Part shown: in pieces, positions 49,994 to 59,831 of the stretch | Position numbering within the stretch: the stretch's first letter is position 1 | Layout of the letters: every line of letters begins with the position of its first letter | Source of the DNA: Saccharomycopsis malanga | Taxonomy: Eukaryota; Ascomycota; Saccharomycetes; Ascoideales; Saccharomycopsidaceae | Assembly (NCBI GenBank): GCA_004014935.1 | Contig: CP025321.1 | Span: 868,001 to 932,000 of the forward strand | Length of the DNA: 64,000 nucleotides | Direction: 5' to 3' | The notes under the pieces: generated by a model | Database searches by the model: none | The model's input: the letters and a program-made list of their open reading frames with translations, nothing else | What the model was told of the DNA's origin: nothing | Program-made: the position numbers and the translations under genes

Positions 49994-50855
49994 ACCTTAC
50001 TATTACCAAGTGGCCGAGTCGGTTGAGCCATGCGCCACACAAAATAGTGCAGAATAGTGCAGAAAAACAAGTGTGGCGTTCCTCACTTGGGGTTTTGGTA
50101 CTCGATTCGCGCTCCTGAAGTTTTGAAATAATCATCAAACGTTTTATTGACTTAAATCTATGATATCCATGTTATTTTAATTTAAAAAACCTACACCAGA
50201 GTTCTAAAATTTTCTGCTTTATCATAGTACTTTTTATAATAAACAATCTCAAGTTTTCGAATAAATATTTGATATAACGGAAAATCTCCAATTTTGACAA
50301 AACGTTGATTCGGTTAAACCATATTCTAGAGTCTTTACAGCAAACCAAACCATGCAAAAATTGTATTTCTATACTCTCCAAATCCTAGAGCATTATTCTG
50401 CGTAATTTGGTTTAATATTTGGCGTTTAAATTTTATTTAATAGTGAGAAAGTATCAGTTTGTCGAAATTAACACATAATGTGTAAAAAATCGTGTTTTTC
50501 CCCTCTCAAAACATGTTTATTTATTGCTTGGCAACATCCTATAGGTTTATATTGCTTTTTTATTCATTTCAGCTTCTTCAAAGCTTTAGCTGAAGTTTTA
50601 TTTCAAAGAAACGTGTATCCCAAAGGCTAAAAAAAGTATTTTTTAATATGGTTTCTCAGAGGAACTTGTATTTGATATTAATCATAAGATATTTTCAAAA
50701 TAGCATATTTCAACTTCCACTATACATTTAACAATTTATGAACTAGCTAAATTGTAATGTGCTTATTGATAAGTATTTATACTTAGGTTTAGGGGATGTC
50801 GCTTTGAAAAAACTTTTATTCCCACTAACTTAAAGTTACAATTGCTTTAATATTT
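49994..50855 (+). mobile_element. L-family repeat element, copy L4 (3' truncated)
   Basis: The head ACCTTACTATTACCAAGTGGCCGAGTCGG is followed by the CGCCACAC/GTGTGGCG stem, two 10-bp loop repeats and TACTCGATTCGCGC in the B-box position. The body runs with many substitutions to about 50855, where it meets the reversed S8 copy tail to tail. It shares a 95-bp spacer upstream of the head with L5. Confidence 0.68.
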
Positions 50856-50857
50856 TT

Positions 50858-51275
50858 TATTATTATTATATATTTCAAGCCCAGCACATATCAGTTGTGC
50901 CACCTCTAAGGGGACTTGATAAAGCCCAATAATAATCTCTTCATCATAATCTAATCACAATCTAATCACAATCTAATCACATTCTAATCACATTCGAATC
51001 ACATTCTAATCACATTCTAATTACATTCTAATCACAATCGGATCGTAGTTCTATATATCGTTCTCTTCTCACCCAATTGGTTGAAAAGTAAGCATTTATT
51101 GATCTGTCCTGTTTCAGACTGTTCCAGTTGCTTGTTCAGCATCATTAATAGTGTTTGTCTTGGCAATCAAACCAGTATTCTTACTCAAGAGTATTATCCA
51201 CTATCATTCTGCCAGGTCTTTTCTCTTCTCCGAGAACATTGGCCACTGAGCCATACGGCCCAGCGGCTTGATAAT
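50858..51275 (-). mobile_element. S-family element, copy S8, enlarged by an 11-bp minisatellite
   Basis: On the minus strand the head GCCGCTGGGCCGTATGGCTCAGTGGCC (A-box at about 51255-51265) leads to the CTCGGAGAAGAG hairpin. Then come CTTTTCAACCAATTGGGTGAG, an array of 11-bp repeats, and the family 3' end CTTTATCAAGTCCCC and GTGCTGGGCTTGAAATATATAATAATAATA. The array makes it the longest S copy. Confidence 0.68.
50948..51035. repeat. 11-bp minisatellite inside S8
   Basis: Eight tandem units of AATCTAATCAC/ATTCTAATCAC at exact 11-bp spacing, with single-base variants (ATTCGAATCAC, ATTCTAATTAC). A ninth, degenerate unit (AATCGGATCG) follows. Confidence 0.9.
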
Positions 51276-52794
51276 TCATACAATCTCTACACCTTAGGTC
51301 CCTATCAGTATGCTTCGGCAGAAAATTAATATCATGAATGACAAACAGAGAAACACCAAAAGTTTACCAAAATACATAACAATTAATCAATTCAAGAAAC
51401 AGTTATGACATGAATATCAAATCAAATAAAACAGCACTGGAAAAAAAAGCAAAAAGTTCAATTAATAAAACTAAAGACCGCTTCCAATTACAATAGAAAA
51501 AAAAAATATGAATACAGCTAAACAGACATTTTAAAGTGTCTATTTAATCGCTAAACCTTAACTTTTATAGTCAAATAACCACCCTTATTCTTCCCTTTCA
51601 CTGTCAATTTCAACGGAAGACTAGTCACGTGCCGAAGTTGAAAAGCTGATTTAAAATCCAAGGGTAGACCCTTGGTCATATATGCTAAAAAATGGCTTTA
51701 AACAATGTCAGGGCTCAGATTACGACCCCACCTGGTTGTTAAAGCTGGCCATTTGATAGAACAAGTCTCAGTAAACATTTTATGATTCAATTTGCGCTGT
51801 TTTATAGTATTTTCTTCCTCATATTCAAAAAACCTTTTTATCTGATTTTTCCAAAATCAAAATTTTTCACAATACGATCATCAGGCGGGAGTTTCAACTA
51901 AATATGCATGATCTACCCACCCAAATGAACAATATGATTGATTAAAACTTCTGGGTTAGAAATTCATATCAACTTACATGAGCCCACTGCGGTGTAAGGA
52001 GGTGAAAATTTTAGGTTCGGGTGTTGAAGTGCATATTTTGTTGCACTTTCAAAGGGATGGTTGTTTAATAAATGGGTCACAGTCTTTGACAAATTCCATT
52101 GCTACGAACAACCGGCTGACTTTATGCATAAAATATGTATATACCAAAATGGCGGCCGGCTAACTTGAGTTTTCTTCATGTCCCTGTTATGAAGGGATAT
52201 AATTATTACTCTAGCGATACCTTACCATATTGTTGCTAAACACAAGGGGCGCATTGACCCATATTTTTGGTATAATGCAGGATAACGCACCAATGGTATG
52301 ACGTGTACAGAAATATGCGATGCAATGCATATGTATAGATGCATATGCAATGCGAACCCTTACATAACCGTTGCCAACAGTATAAATACAAGTAACGGTC
52401 CACTTGCACCGATATTCAACGGTAAATTTGATTGCTCTGCAGATATTATTATAACGGCTATGCAAAGGTCTGCAGTTAGTTCATTGTATTCTTCTTCTTG
52501 CCAGTCCATGTTTCATTTACCAATTCTTATTGGCTAGACTTAGGCAATACTCAAGCAATTGACATTTCCTATTTTCTTTACCTTTCTGAGCTCACGCAGC
52601 CATCTACAGCCTTCGATTACCCTTTTGGGCAACTCGCTTTTCTAATCACTATTTAAGACTCTACTTCGTTCTTTGTTTTAGACCTTCTATCCTTTTATAT
52701 AGCCAACTATGGTTTTACTCATTCTCCGTTTAATACCCATCTCAATATTACATACTCATTGTAGATAACGTACAACTGTAATCCAGTTGCTAAA

Positions 52795-53755
52795 AAGAGC
52801 ATAATCTAAAATTTGTAGTTTTTTGCTTCAATAAAAGTCTTTTGAAACAAATGACATATTGTAAACACAAAAAATAAAGGTCAAAGTAACATTAAACCAT
52901 TTCCAACTTTCATTTGAACTGGGATAAGGATTTATTTAAAACGGCCTGCCCAGAACCGAGATATAAAGCTTATTGATAAGCACATTACGCTTCACTGAGC
53001 CCATTCAATGCATACAAAACGTTGCAATATGCTAGTTTGACAATACATAATGCTTATTATCGAACGAGTTTTTCTGAGAACATGTAATAAACCATAACTG
53101 TTTTAGCTCTTGAGATAGGTGTTTTTAGGCATAACACCTCATCCAAAGCTTGAAGGAAGTATAAATAAAACCAAAAGCAATGTTAAACTATAGAATAACG
53201 GTAAAAAACAAAGGGAGTCTCTCTGAGAGGTGAAAATCACGATTTTTAACAAATTGTGTGCTATTTTCAACATAATTATAGTTTCTCATTTTTAATAAAA
53301 ATGTTATGGTTAAATGTTAAAACAAACTACACGGTATAAAACTATAGATGCTACAGAGTATAGAAATTTAAATTTTGGTTGGTTTAATTTGCTATAAAGA
53401 CTATAGAATATGACTTTAAAGAATCAACTTTTTGTGAAAATGGGCAATTTTGCGTTTTATCAGATACTTCTGCGAGACTTTGATATTTTTCATTACAAAT
53501 AGTACTATATTATTGGAAAAAGTTCAAACTGTTAAGGTGTATTTTTTTAAGTCAAAATAATTAGGATAAGACTAATTAAATTTGATAAAACGTTTGACGG
53601 TTACTGCAAAACTTCAAGAGCGCGAATCGAGTACCAAAACCCAAAGTGAGGAACGCCACACTTGTTTTTCTGCACTATTCTGCACTATTCTGCACTATTT
53701 TGTGTGGCGCATGGCTCAACCGACTCGGCCACTTGGTAATAGTAATGCATATAGG
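52795..53755 (-). mobile_element. L-family repeat element, copy L5
   Basis: Reverse orientation. The head (TTACCAAGTGGCCGAGTCGG on the minus strand) has the CGCCACAC/GTGTGGCG stem, three 10-bp loop repeats and GGTACTCGATTCGCGC in the B-box position. The body runs leftward to about 52795 and is more diverged than L1-L3. S9 lies about 65 bp upstream of its head, in the same orientation. Confidence 0.68.
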
Positions 53756-53819
53756 GATATTTTTGAATATTTTTAGAGTATTTTTTGGCAATTAGTTGAA
53801 AGACCACCTGGTTTGAAAT

Positions 53820-54012
53820 ATATTAAGGATAATATCATATATTTCAAGCCCAGTAAATATCAGTTTCGTATATACGCGCTATGTCTAAGGGGACTTGCTA
53901 AGACCCAATCAAATCCTGGTAATTATAATCTTCTCAACCGTATTCCTATCAAGTCTTTTTTCTTTTCTCCGAGAGCACTGACCATTGAGCCAAATGACCC
54001 AGTAGATTGATA
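53820..54012 (-). mobile_element. S-family element, copy S9
   Basis: On the minus strand: CTGGGTCATTTGGCTCAATGGTCAGTGCTCTCGG (A-box with one change), GACTTGATAGGAATACGGTTGAGAAG, GATTGGGTCTTAGCAAGTCCCC, GACATAGCGCGTATATACGAAACTG and TACTGGGCTTGAAATATATGATATTA. The sequence between its end and L5 matches the S7-L4 spacer, so S9-L5 and S7-L4 derive from one composite unit. Confidence 0.7.
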
Positions 54013-54106
54013 TTATAAGAATAACTATTACAAAGATAGCTGTTCTAAGAATAACTATTATATATATTAATTTATAATATTATTATTAGAGAATATATTT
54101 TTCTTA

Positions 54107-54190
54107 TTAAGTATAGTCTTCTCACCCTTGTTCCTGTTAAACCTTTTTTTCTCTTCTTCGCCAAATGGCCCAGTGGCTATATAATATTAT
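54107..54190 (-). repeat. S-family head fragment (copy S10)
   Basis: The minus strand reads GCCACTGGGCCATTTGGCGAAGAAGAG, then AAAAAAAGGTTTAACAGGAACAAGGGTGAGAAG. It lacks the A-box core. The same shortened head recurs at 54870 and 54976. Confidence 0.6.
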
Positions 54191-54206
54191 TATTAAAGTA
54201 TATATT

Positions 54207-54370
54207 TTTATTTCTATACTCTTTAAATCCTAGAGTTTTTACCATGTACTTTTTTTCTAAGATCTGGAGTCTATAAATTATCTAATAGTGAGAAAGTATT
54301 ATCTTGTCAAAAATCACACATAATTTGTTAACAATCGTGTTCTCCACCCCTCATAGAGACTTTCTTGCAC
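54207..54370 (+). repeat. L-family internal fragment (L6)
   Basis: TATTTCTATACTCTTTAAATCCTAGAG, then AATAGTGAGAAAGTAT and ACACATAATTTGTTAACAATCGTG, parallels the middle of L4 (50365-50500) and the other L copies. Neither the head nor the 3' end is present. Confidence 0.6.
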
Positions 54371-54688
54371 AGTTATCACTTTAAAGTTTAGTGCCTCTCT
54401 TATTCAATTATCAATTTGAAGTTTAAAAGTTTAGTTCATATATTTCTTGATAGCATATTTGGACCAGTAGAATATTTATGAAAAACTTGTCTATACGCCC
54501 AACTTTCGGTAACGTTCAGCTGGACATTTGTGTTTGAGAATAATTAGGTAGGCTTAATTTTTACTTTACAATACTTTGGTGTCACCACCGGTTGGCATTA
54601 GTAAATTGTCAATTAAGCTATCAAATGAGTGTGATATCAACAGGCAGCGAAAAAGTATTCCAAACAAATAGAACTATAATCTTCTCAG

Positions 54689-54869
54689 GACCACTGGGCC
54701 ATTTGGCTCAGTGGTCAGAGCTCTCGGAGAAGAGAAAAACAAGACCTAACAGGAGCACGGGTGAGAATATTATGATGGACATTATTGAGCTTTACCAAGT
54801 CCCTTTGAACACAGCGCGTATATACGAAACTGTTATGTACTGGGCTTGAAATGTAAGATTATTATTATT
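54689..54869 (+). mobile_element. S-family element S11, inserted in an older S copy with target-site duplication
   Basis: The head GACCACTGGGCCATTTGGCTCAGTGGTCAGAGCTCTCGG has an intact A-box and a perfect 4-bp D-type stem (GCTC...GAGC). The 3' end carries GCTTTACCAAGTCCC, GCGCGTATATACGAAACTG, TACTGGGCTTGAAATG and (ATT)n. It is flanked by the direct repeat TATAATCTTCTCAG, at 54675-54688 and again at 54869-54882; the second copy continues into a reversed S fragment. Confidence 0.75.
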
Positions 54870-54942
54870 ATAATCTTCTCAGCCGTGTTCCTGTTGAATC
54901 TTTTTTCTCTTCTTGGCCATACGGCCCGGTGGCTATATAGTA
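54870..54942 (-). repeat. S-family head fragment (S12), insertion target of S11
   Basis: The minus strand reads GCCACCGGGCCGTATGGCCAAGAAGAG, then AACAGGAACACGGCTGAGAAGATTAT. The 5' part of the same sequence is found left of S11 (54675-54688), as expected if S11 split it. Confidence 0.6.
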
Positions 54943-54975
54943 CTATTATTAAAGAATATGTTTTTCTTATAAAGT

Positions 54976-55045
54976 AAAATCTTCTCAGCCGTGTTCTTAT
55001 TGAGTCTTTTTTCTCTTCTTCGCCAAATGGCCCAGTGGCCCATTA
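54976..55045 (-). repeat. S-family head fragment (S13), tandem with S12
   Basis: The same shortened head as S12 starts exactly 106 bp later. The intervening CTATTATTAAAGAATATGTTTTTC-type linker also lies before S10, so these fragments look like a local tandem duplication. Confidence 0.6.
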
Positions 55046-55084
55046 TTTGAATTAAATGAAGAAAAAATAAAGGAAAATTGCTAA

Positions 55085-58000
55085 TTATGATCTGTTACTG
55101 CTAGAATCAGGATCCATTGATTTAGGGGTCAAGCCTAGATCGACAGACGCAGATTTGTTAAAATCTTTCATCAATTCGTTTGAAACATAGAGAATTTCAT
55201 TATTATCGAAATACAAGAAACTGTTAAAGTTTGGCAAGATGATGTTTTGGCCTTTGACAGTGCCGAATTTCTTCAACTTGACGCTGTTTATTTCAAAGAG
55301 ATCAGCCTGGTATTCTTCCGAGTCTAGCAAGTCGTCAATGGACTTGAACTTCATATTAGTGATAAAAGCGTGCTCTAGACTCATTATGGAGATTGCTTCG
55401 GTGGAATAAAGGGAGCAGGTCTGGAAAGAATGGAAGTTTATGTTCTCGTAGACTTGGACTTGTTCTTTGGAAAGGATTGGCAAATAAGGCTCTTTATCGA
55501 AATTATTCATTGCTTTCATCAAGTCCAAGAGTTCGCCGGCAGAAGCGATGGTGTTTCTGAGCAATTGGAAGAACAAGTCGACTTTTTTGGTGGTTTCGCT
55601 ATAGTTTGGATGGCGCTGGTTTTGGTTGCTGTAATCCTGCAAAAGCTTGATGGTATGGATCAACCGGATGATGATGCCGTGCTGGTGGATGAATAGCGAA
55701 AGAAGCATGGGTTCGACAGCCCGTTTGAAGAGGGACTTGAAGTGGCTACAGACAAACTTGCGGTAGTGTTTGCGGTTGAAGATTTTGCGGACAAACTTGA
55801 TGAGGTCGCAAACAATGGACTCGGTGTTCATGAACACCTTTTTGAAGATGGGCACGTCGTTGTGGGACCTTTCAAAGCAGATGACACGGTCCAAATGGCA
55901 GAACAAGGAGTAATAGAGGGTGAACTGGGTGCTGAGCGACATGACGTTCCAATACAAGGCATGGACGACTTCAAACGTCTTGTTGATGCTGCGTGCTTCT
56001 ATCGAATAGTACTCTTGCATCTGTGCCGCGTCCAACAGGGCCGGGCTTTCAAAGTAGACAGGGTATCTTCTTTGGAAGCCGTCGATGAAATCAAAGATCT
56101 CGTTGAGCTTGAAGTCGTTGTTGAACTCTACAAAGTTATCTATGGACTTCACTATGGACAAGTAGTCTTTCAACTTTACCTGGCAGGTGCGCTGTGCCAA
56201 TCGCTCGTTCAACTGGAGAATCGGAGAATAGAGCAAGGAATGGGCCTTGTTCCGCTTCACCAACGTGTTGATGCGCACCTTGGCCTCGGAGCTTTCGACT
56301 CCGTAGCTGGCATCGGCGTTAACAAACTCCTTGAGGATCGGCGTGTACGTCAGGTCGTCGATAATCGGCTTCTGGCCCATGGCCATGCAGCGGGTCTTGT
56401 CAAAGTTGATCATTTCCATCCAGCACAACCGCCAGGCCTTGATAGTGGCAAGCGTTTCGTTCAATTCCTCGTTGGACGCCAACGAGCTGCTTTTCAAGTT
56501 CAAATCTATGAAATCCATCGGGTCCTGGTCCAATTTCAACGCCTTGGCAAACCGCACCAACACTGCAAACGTGTTGTTGATGTCTGCCATCACGTTCTGC
56601 ACCACGAGAAGAGAGTTGTTGGTCGTAAACGAAAAGTTTCCCGGGGCAACGCTCCCGGAATATCCGGTTCCTTGCTTGTGGTCTTTCATCTGCTGGTTGC
56701 TTGTGAATGCCGCTGCCAAATCGTCGGTGTAAAAGTCTCTTTCCATGGATCCGTCCGTCATGTCTTTTAACACCGCCCGGTCCGCCAATTGTCCGTATTC
56801 CTTCAGATGCCGTGAGCATATTTGGTCCTCCGGTCTGCTACTGTTTGGCAGCTGCTCGTCGGCGTTACCGTCGGCGTTACGGTCGGTATTACGGTCGGTA
56901 TTACGGTCGGCGGTATTACCGTACTTTTTGAACAAAAGACCGTCGTGACGCATCTGGTCTTCAAAAAACAAGCTGTACGTGAGCAAAAAAAGCCCCAACT
57001 GCACCTTTCGCAAGCCAAACTCCACCTTGTGAAAGTCCGAGTATATGTTGTTGAACGACATGTTGTACGAGAAGCAGCATTTGGCAAGATGGACAAACTT
57101 GTCGGGCCGAATGTCCCTGCACGAAAGCAAGTACCGTTCCGCTGATTCCAACACCTGCTCGTTGAAATCAGCCTCGTACAACTTTTCTCGCATACGGTCC
57201 ACCACCGTCAAGTACGAGATCCTCAAAACCACATACAAAATGCCAATGGCGTCCAACGTGAACGTCACGGAGCCCGCAAGAAGATGCTCCGCGTACTCCG
57301 TGACGTTGTCAAACAAAAGCACGTTCAAGTCCGACAAGGTAAGAAGCAACTGGCTCTTCTCAAGAAACGGGAAGAAATGGTACATTGTTTTGAAGAATCT
57401 GGCGCACAACACCAACGTGATCTTCCGCTCTGGAAAATACTTCCTAATCTCCGAAAACAAGACCCGGAGATACATCTGTTCCAACGTGCCGTAACGGTTG
57501 TCCTGCGGCCCAAGAAGCTGGCCAGTCAGCGTATCCATCTGCAAATACGACGGAGGACGGATCACCAACGGCTCAATATAGCTTTTGTCCACATCAAGAT
57601 TCACCTTGATACAGTTCCGAATCATGCGCAAGGTCCCCGTGTCCACCGTGAGATTGAGCGAAGTCCTGTGCTTCCGTATGTTCGCAAGCTCCTCCTCGTT
57701 GGTGATAAACCGCTTCTCGATCTCCCCTGTCTCCAAAATGGTTCTTCCAAAATAATGGAGAAACGGAATGATCTCAGAACAGCCCAACGCCAACGACGAC
57801 TTGATGTAAAAGTCGTTTTCAAACGCATACCATATGAGGTTGAACGAAACAGAAAACAAAACGCTCTGCGAGCTGTCCCACACCTGGCTCAAGTTCTCAA
57901 ACGACGGCGTTTTGGCCCGCCGGTTGTTTTTCGTGAGATCCAACACGCTCTCGCCTTCTTCTGCCGTAAACTTGTTGCTCAAACTGATCGGCACCGTATA

Positions 58001-59368
58001 CAAAAACGGACTGTCTGTGTTTATGCCAAAGTTGAACATGTCGCCCTTCTGGAACGATCTCATCAAATTGTCAATGAAAAACGTGTCCGGAAGACTGAAT
58101 TCTGCCGGCCACTGCTGTATCGGCTTTGTTTTCTCTGGATGCTTCGTATTCTCCTGGTTTATATCTGCCGTGTACAGCTGGCCGCTGCTATTTATTGTGA
58201 TAGACGGCGTCGCGCCCATGCCGCTGTATTTGAACACCGGTCTGGAACTTGCCAAGTTGACAACTCCGGGCGAACTCACGCTTATATTGTCCAAGTCAAA
58301 CATGTCTTCTCTGGGAAGGGAAGGCGTCGGCGCTGCTGCTGGTGTCCCAATCCGGTTTCCACTATAACTTGCCTCATTATTCTCGTAGCCACTACCGTGC
58401 GCAGCCATCTTACTGGTTGCTGAAGGACTTCTAGGATCAGAAAACGTGCAGTTTGTAGCCTCGCTGTTTTCTGAGAAATGGCCTTGGTTAACCAGCCTGT
58501 AATTGTGATTCTCATCCATCTCTCCTCGCACAGGCAGCGTAGCCGCCCCAGAAGATCGTCTGGTGCTTCCTGATCCAGAACTGGGCTTGGAAAGCTCCGT
58601 AATATATAATGACGTTTGAAGCCGATTGATCTTGTCTTTGAGAAGCTCAATCTCCTTACGAACAAGTAAATCATTGGTGTTCGACCGTGGACTCCCATTT
58701 GTATCGCTCATAATAATGTTAGTACCATTGTTGGAAGCATCGGTGTTAGCAACGTTGGAAGCATTGTTGTTGGCAACATTGGAAGCACCGGTGTTAGCAA
58801 TATTGGAAGCATTATTATTAACACCGTTAATTGCAACATCATTTTCATTTTTATTTACAACATAAGAAACAACTTCATTTCTGCTGTTATTTCCATTCCT
58901 ATTGGCCACAGCTTCCTCCCCATTGCCGTATCTACTAAATCCGCTCTTAAATCCGCTCCTGTCCCATTCTAACGTCTGCTCCGTCCCGCCTGACAACAAC
59001 AGAGCTATGCTTCCTGGTGTCGGATAGCGTGCTCCATTGGATGTTGGCTGAGAAACAGTACTTGGATTATTAGAGCCAAAAGTTTCCTGCATTTTTAGTT
59101 CCCGAGCGGCGTTAACAGAATCCGCTCCATGGTGTGGAAACTCGCGAGACAAAACGGGGTTCTCGCTGGTTTGAGGACCAGACCCACGGGAATGTATCCA
59201 TGCTGGCTTTGAATATGAGCAAAGAGCTTCTGTTCCACCTTTTACACAGCTTGAACAGAATGGCTTCTTCCGATCGCACTTGATCTTTCGTTTCCGGCAA
59301 ACAACACAGGAAACAGGCACTCTCTGACGTTTGCTGCCCAGCAGGGGCTTGTTGAGATGGTCTGACAT
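55085..59368 (-). CDS. Large Zn2Cys6 (Gal4-type) transcription factor
   Basis: Fungal binuclear-cluster regulator. The start at 59368 (MSDHLNKPLLGSKRQRVPVSC) is preferred over 59404 and gives 1427 aa. The cluster C21-x2-C24-x6-C31-x6-C38-x2-C41-x8-C50 has the same spacing as its neighbour at 45894-49211. Asn/Ala-rich repeats (NASNVANTDASN) follow, then a short coiled coil (RKEIELLKDKINRLQTSLYITEL). A long fungal-TF domain (ARFFKTMYHFFPFLEKSQLL, WRLCWMEMINFDKTRCMAMGQKP) comes next. A four-residue repeat (NTDR/NADG) sits at about 830-850. The gene is clearly GC-richer than most of the window. No intron is seen. Targets are unknown; Hap1-like type is inferred. Confidence 0.88.
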   Translation of the reverse strand: MSDHLNKPLLGSKRQRVPVSCVVCRKRKIKCDRKKPFCSSCVKGGTEALCSYSKPAWIHSRGSGPQTSENPVLSREFPHHGADSVNAARELKMQETFGSNNPSTVSQPTSNGARYPTPGSIALLLSGGTEQTLEWDRSGFKSGFSRYGNGEEAVANRNGNNSRNEVVSYVVNKNENDVAINGVNNNASNIANTGASNVANNNASNVANTDASNNGTNIIMSDTNGSPRSNTNDLLVRKEIELLKDKINRLQTSLYITELSKPSSGSGSTRRSSGAATLPVRGEMDENHNYRLVNQGHFSENSEATNCTFSDPRSPSATSKMAAHGSGYENNEASYSGNRIGTPAAAPTPSLPREDMFDLDNISVSSPGVVNLASSRPVFKYSGMGATPSITINSSGQLYTADINQENTKHPEKTKPIQQWPAEFSLPDTFFIDNLMRSFQKGDMFNFGINTDSPFLYTVPISLSNKFTAEEGESVLDLTKNNRRAKTPSFENLSQVWDSSQSVLFSVSFNLIWYAFENDFYIKSSLALGCSEIIPFLHYFGRTILETGEIEKRFITNEEELANIRKHRTSLNLTVDTGTLRMIRNCIKVNLDVDKSYIEPLVIRPPSYLQMDTLTGQLLGPQDNRYGTLEQMYLRVLFSEIRKYFPERKITLVLCARFFKTMYHFFPFLEKSQLLLTLSDLNVLLFDNVTEYAEHLLAGSVTFTLDAIGILYVVLRISYLTVVDRMREKLYEADFNEQVLESAERYLLSCRDIRPDKFVHLAKCCFSYNMSFNNIYSDFHKVEFGLRKVQLGLFLLTYSLFFEDQMRHDGLLFKKYGNTADRNTDRNTDRNADGNADEQLPNSSRPEDQICSRHLKEYGQLADRAVLKDMTDGSMERDFYTDDLAAAFTSNQQMKDHKQGTGYSGSVAPGNFSFTTNNSLLVVQNVMADINNTFAVLVRFAKALKLDQDPMDFIDLNLKSSSLASNEELNETLATIKAWRLCWMEMINFDKTRCMAMGQKPIIDDLTYTPILKEFVNADASYGVESSEAKVRINTLVKRNKAHSLLYSPILQLNERLAQRTCQVKLKDYLSIVKSIDNFVEFNNDFKLNEIFDFIDGFQRRYPVYFESPALLDAAQMQEYYSIEARSINKTFEVVHALYWNVMSLSTQFTLYYSLFCHLDRVICFERSHNDVPIFKKVFMNTESIVCDLIKFVRKIFNRKHYRKFVCSHFKSLFKRAVEPMLLSLFIHQHGIIIRLIHTIKLLQDYSNQNQRHPNYSETTKKVDLFFQLLRNTIASAGELLDLMKAMNNFDKEPYLPILSKEQVQVYENINFHSFQTCSLYSTEAISIMSLEHAFITNMKFKSIDDLLDSEEYQADLFEINSVKLKKFGTVKGQNIILPNFNSFLYFDNNEILYVSNELMKDFNKSASVDLGLTPKSMDPDSSSNRS
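56859..56919 (-). repeat. 12-bp coding minisatellite in the large regulator gene
   Basis: Five or so units of GGTCGGTATTAC/CGTCGGCGTTAC (plus strand) encode tandem NTDR, NADG and NADE tetrapeptides. The 12-bp unit keeps the frame, so unit number can vary without harm. Confidence 0.8.
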
Positions 59369-59831
59369 GATGGAGAGCTGCAAAAGATACAATGAAAGAT
59401 GCAAACAGCCAGACCAAGTGTGGAAAGAGACGGATATAAGTAATTGTAGGAGAATATTTTGTCATCCGGAGCTAACGGTGGGTGGCCTTAGCTCCAGATC
59501 AAGGCGATATCTCCGAGACCCACCCACACACCAACACTACACCGAGATGTAGTATGCATGGCCACGCATCAATGGTGTGATGGATGCGTGTTGCTGCATG
59601 GGGGTGGGTGGGGGGAAGAGAAGAGAAGGGTATGGAAAATTTTGGATGAGATGTTGCAAAAGAAAGTATAATTAAGTTTATTTACAAGTATTGTCCAAAT
59701 TCGGGTGGTGATTGAGTTTTTTTGGGCCCAACAAAAGCGGATTTTTGCTATTGGAGTTGTGTGATTATATAAGAGGTGGGTTTTCGTTGGATAAGGGCAA
59801 ATTGTAGAGAAAGTAAGAGATTGGGATATAG
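59369..59831. promoter_or_regulatory. Divergent promoter of the large regulator and GPT2
   Basis: About 460 bp between divergent genes. A perfect hairpin GGAGCTAA (59468-59475)/TTAGCTCC (59488-59495) encloses GGTGGGTGG. CCG-N7-CGG (59466-59478) overlaps the first arm, the spaced-triplet pattern bound by Zn2Cys6 dimers. GACCCACCC recurs at about 59518, and a G-rich tract GGGGTGGGTGGGGGG lies at 59600-59614. Confidence 0.5.

Larger units (their letters stand above)
49212..55084. other. 5.9-kb gene-free repeat island between two regulator genes
   Basis: The island contains six or more S copies or fragments, L4, L5, an L fragment and an 11-bp minisatellite. About 1.5 kb (51280-52790) is non-repetitive DNA in which no gene is evident. 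A 61-codon ORF there (51978-52163) has no recognisable features. The first 350 bp should be the promoter of the regulator at 49211. Confidence 0.6.

Noticed and set aside
50948-51035. CRISPR-like array
   Set aside because: The units are 11 bp, directly abutting and without spacers, in a eukaryotic genome; this is a minisatellite.
51978-52163. 61-codon ORF in the repeat island as a gene or pseudogene
   Set aside because: No similarity recognised in any frame, and a single short ORF in AT-rich DNA is expected by chance.
55742-56770. 342-codon plus-strand ORF within the large regulator gene
   Set aside because: It is fully antisense to the zinc-cluster gene, has no motif, and arises from the high GC content of this stretch.
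57284-58423. 379-codon plus-strand ORF within the large regulator gene
   Set aside because: Antisense shadow of a conserved coding region, with odd Arg/His/Gln-rich composition and no recognisable domain.
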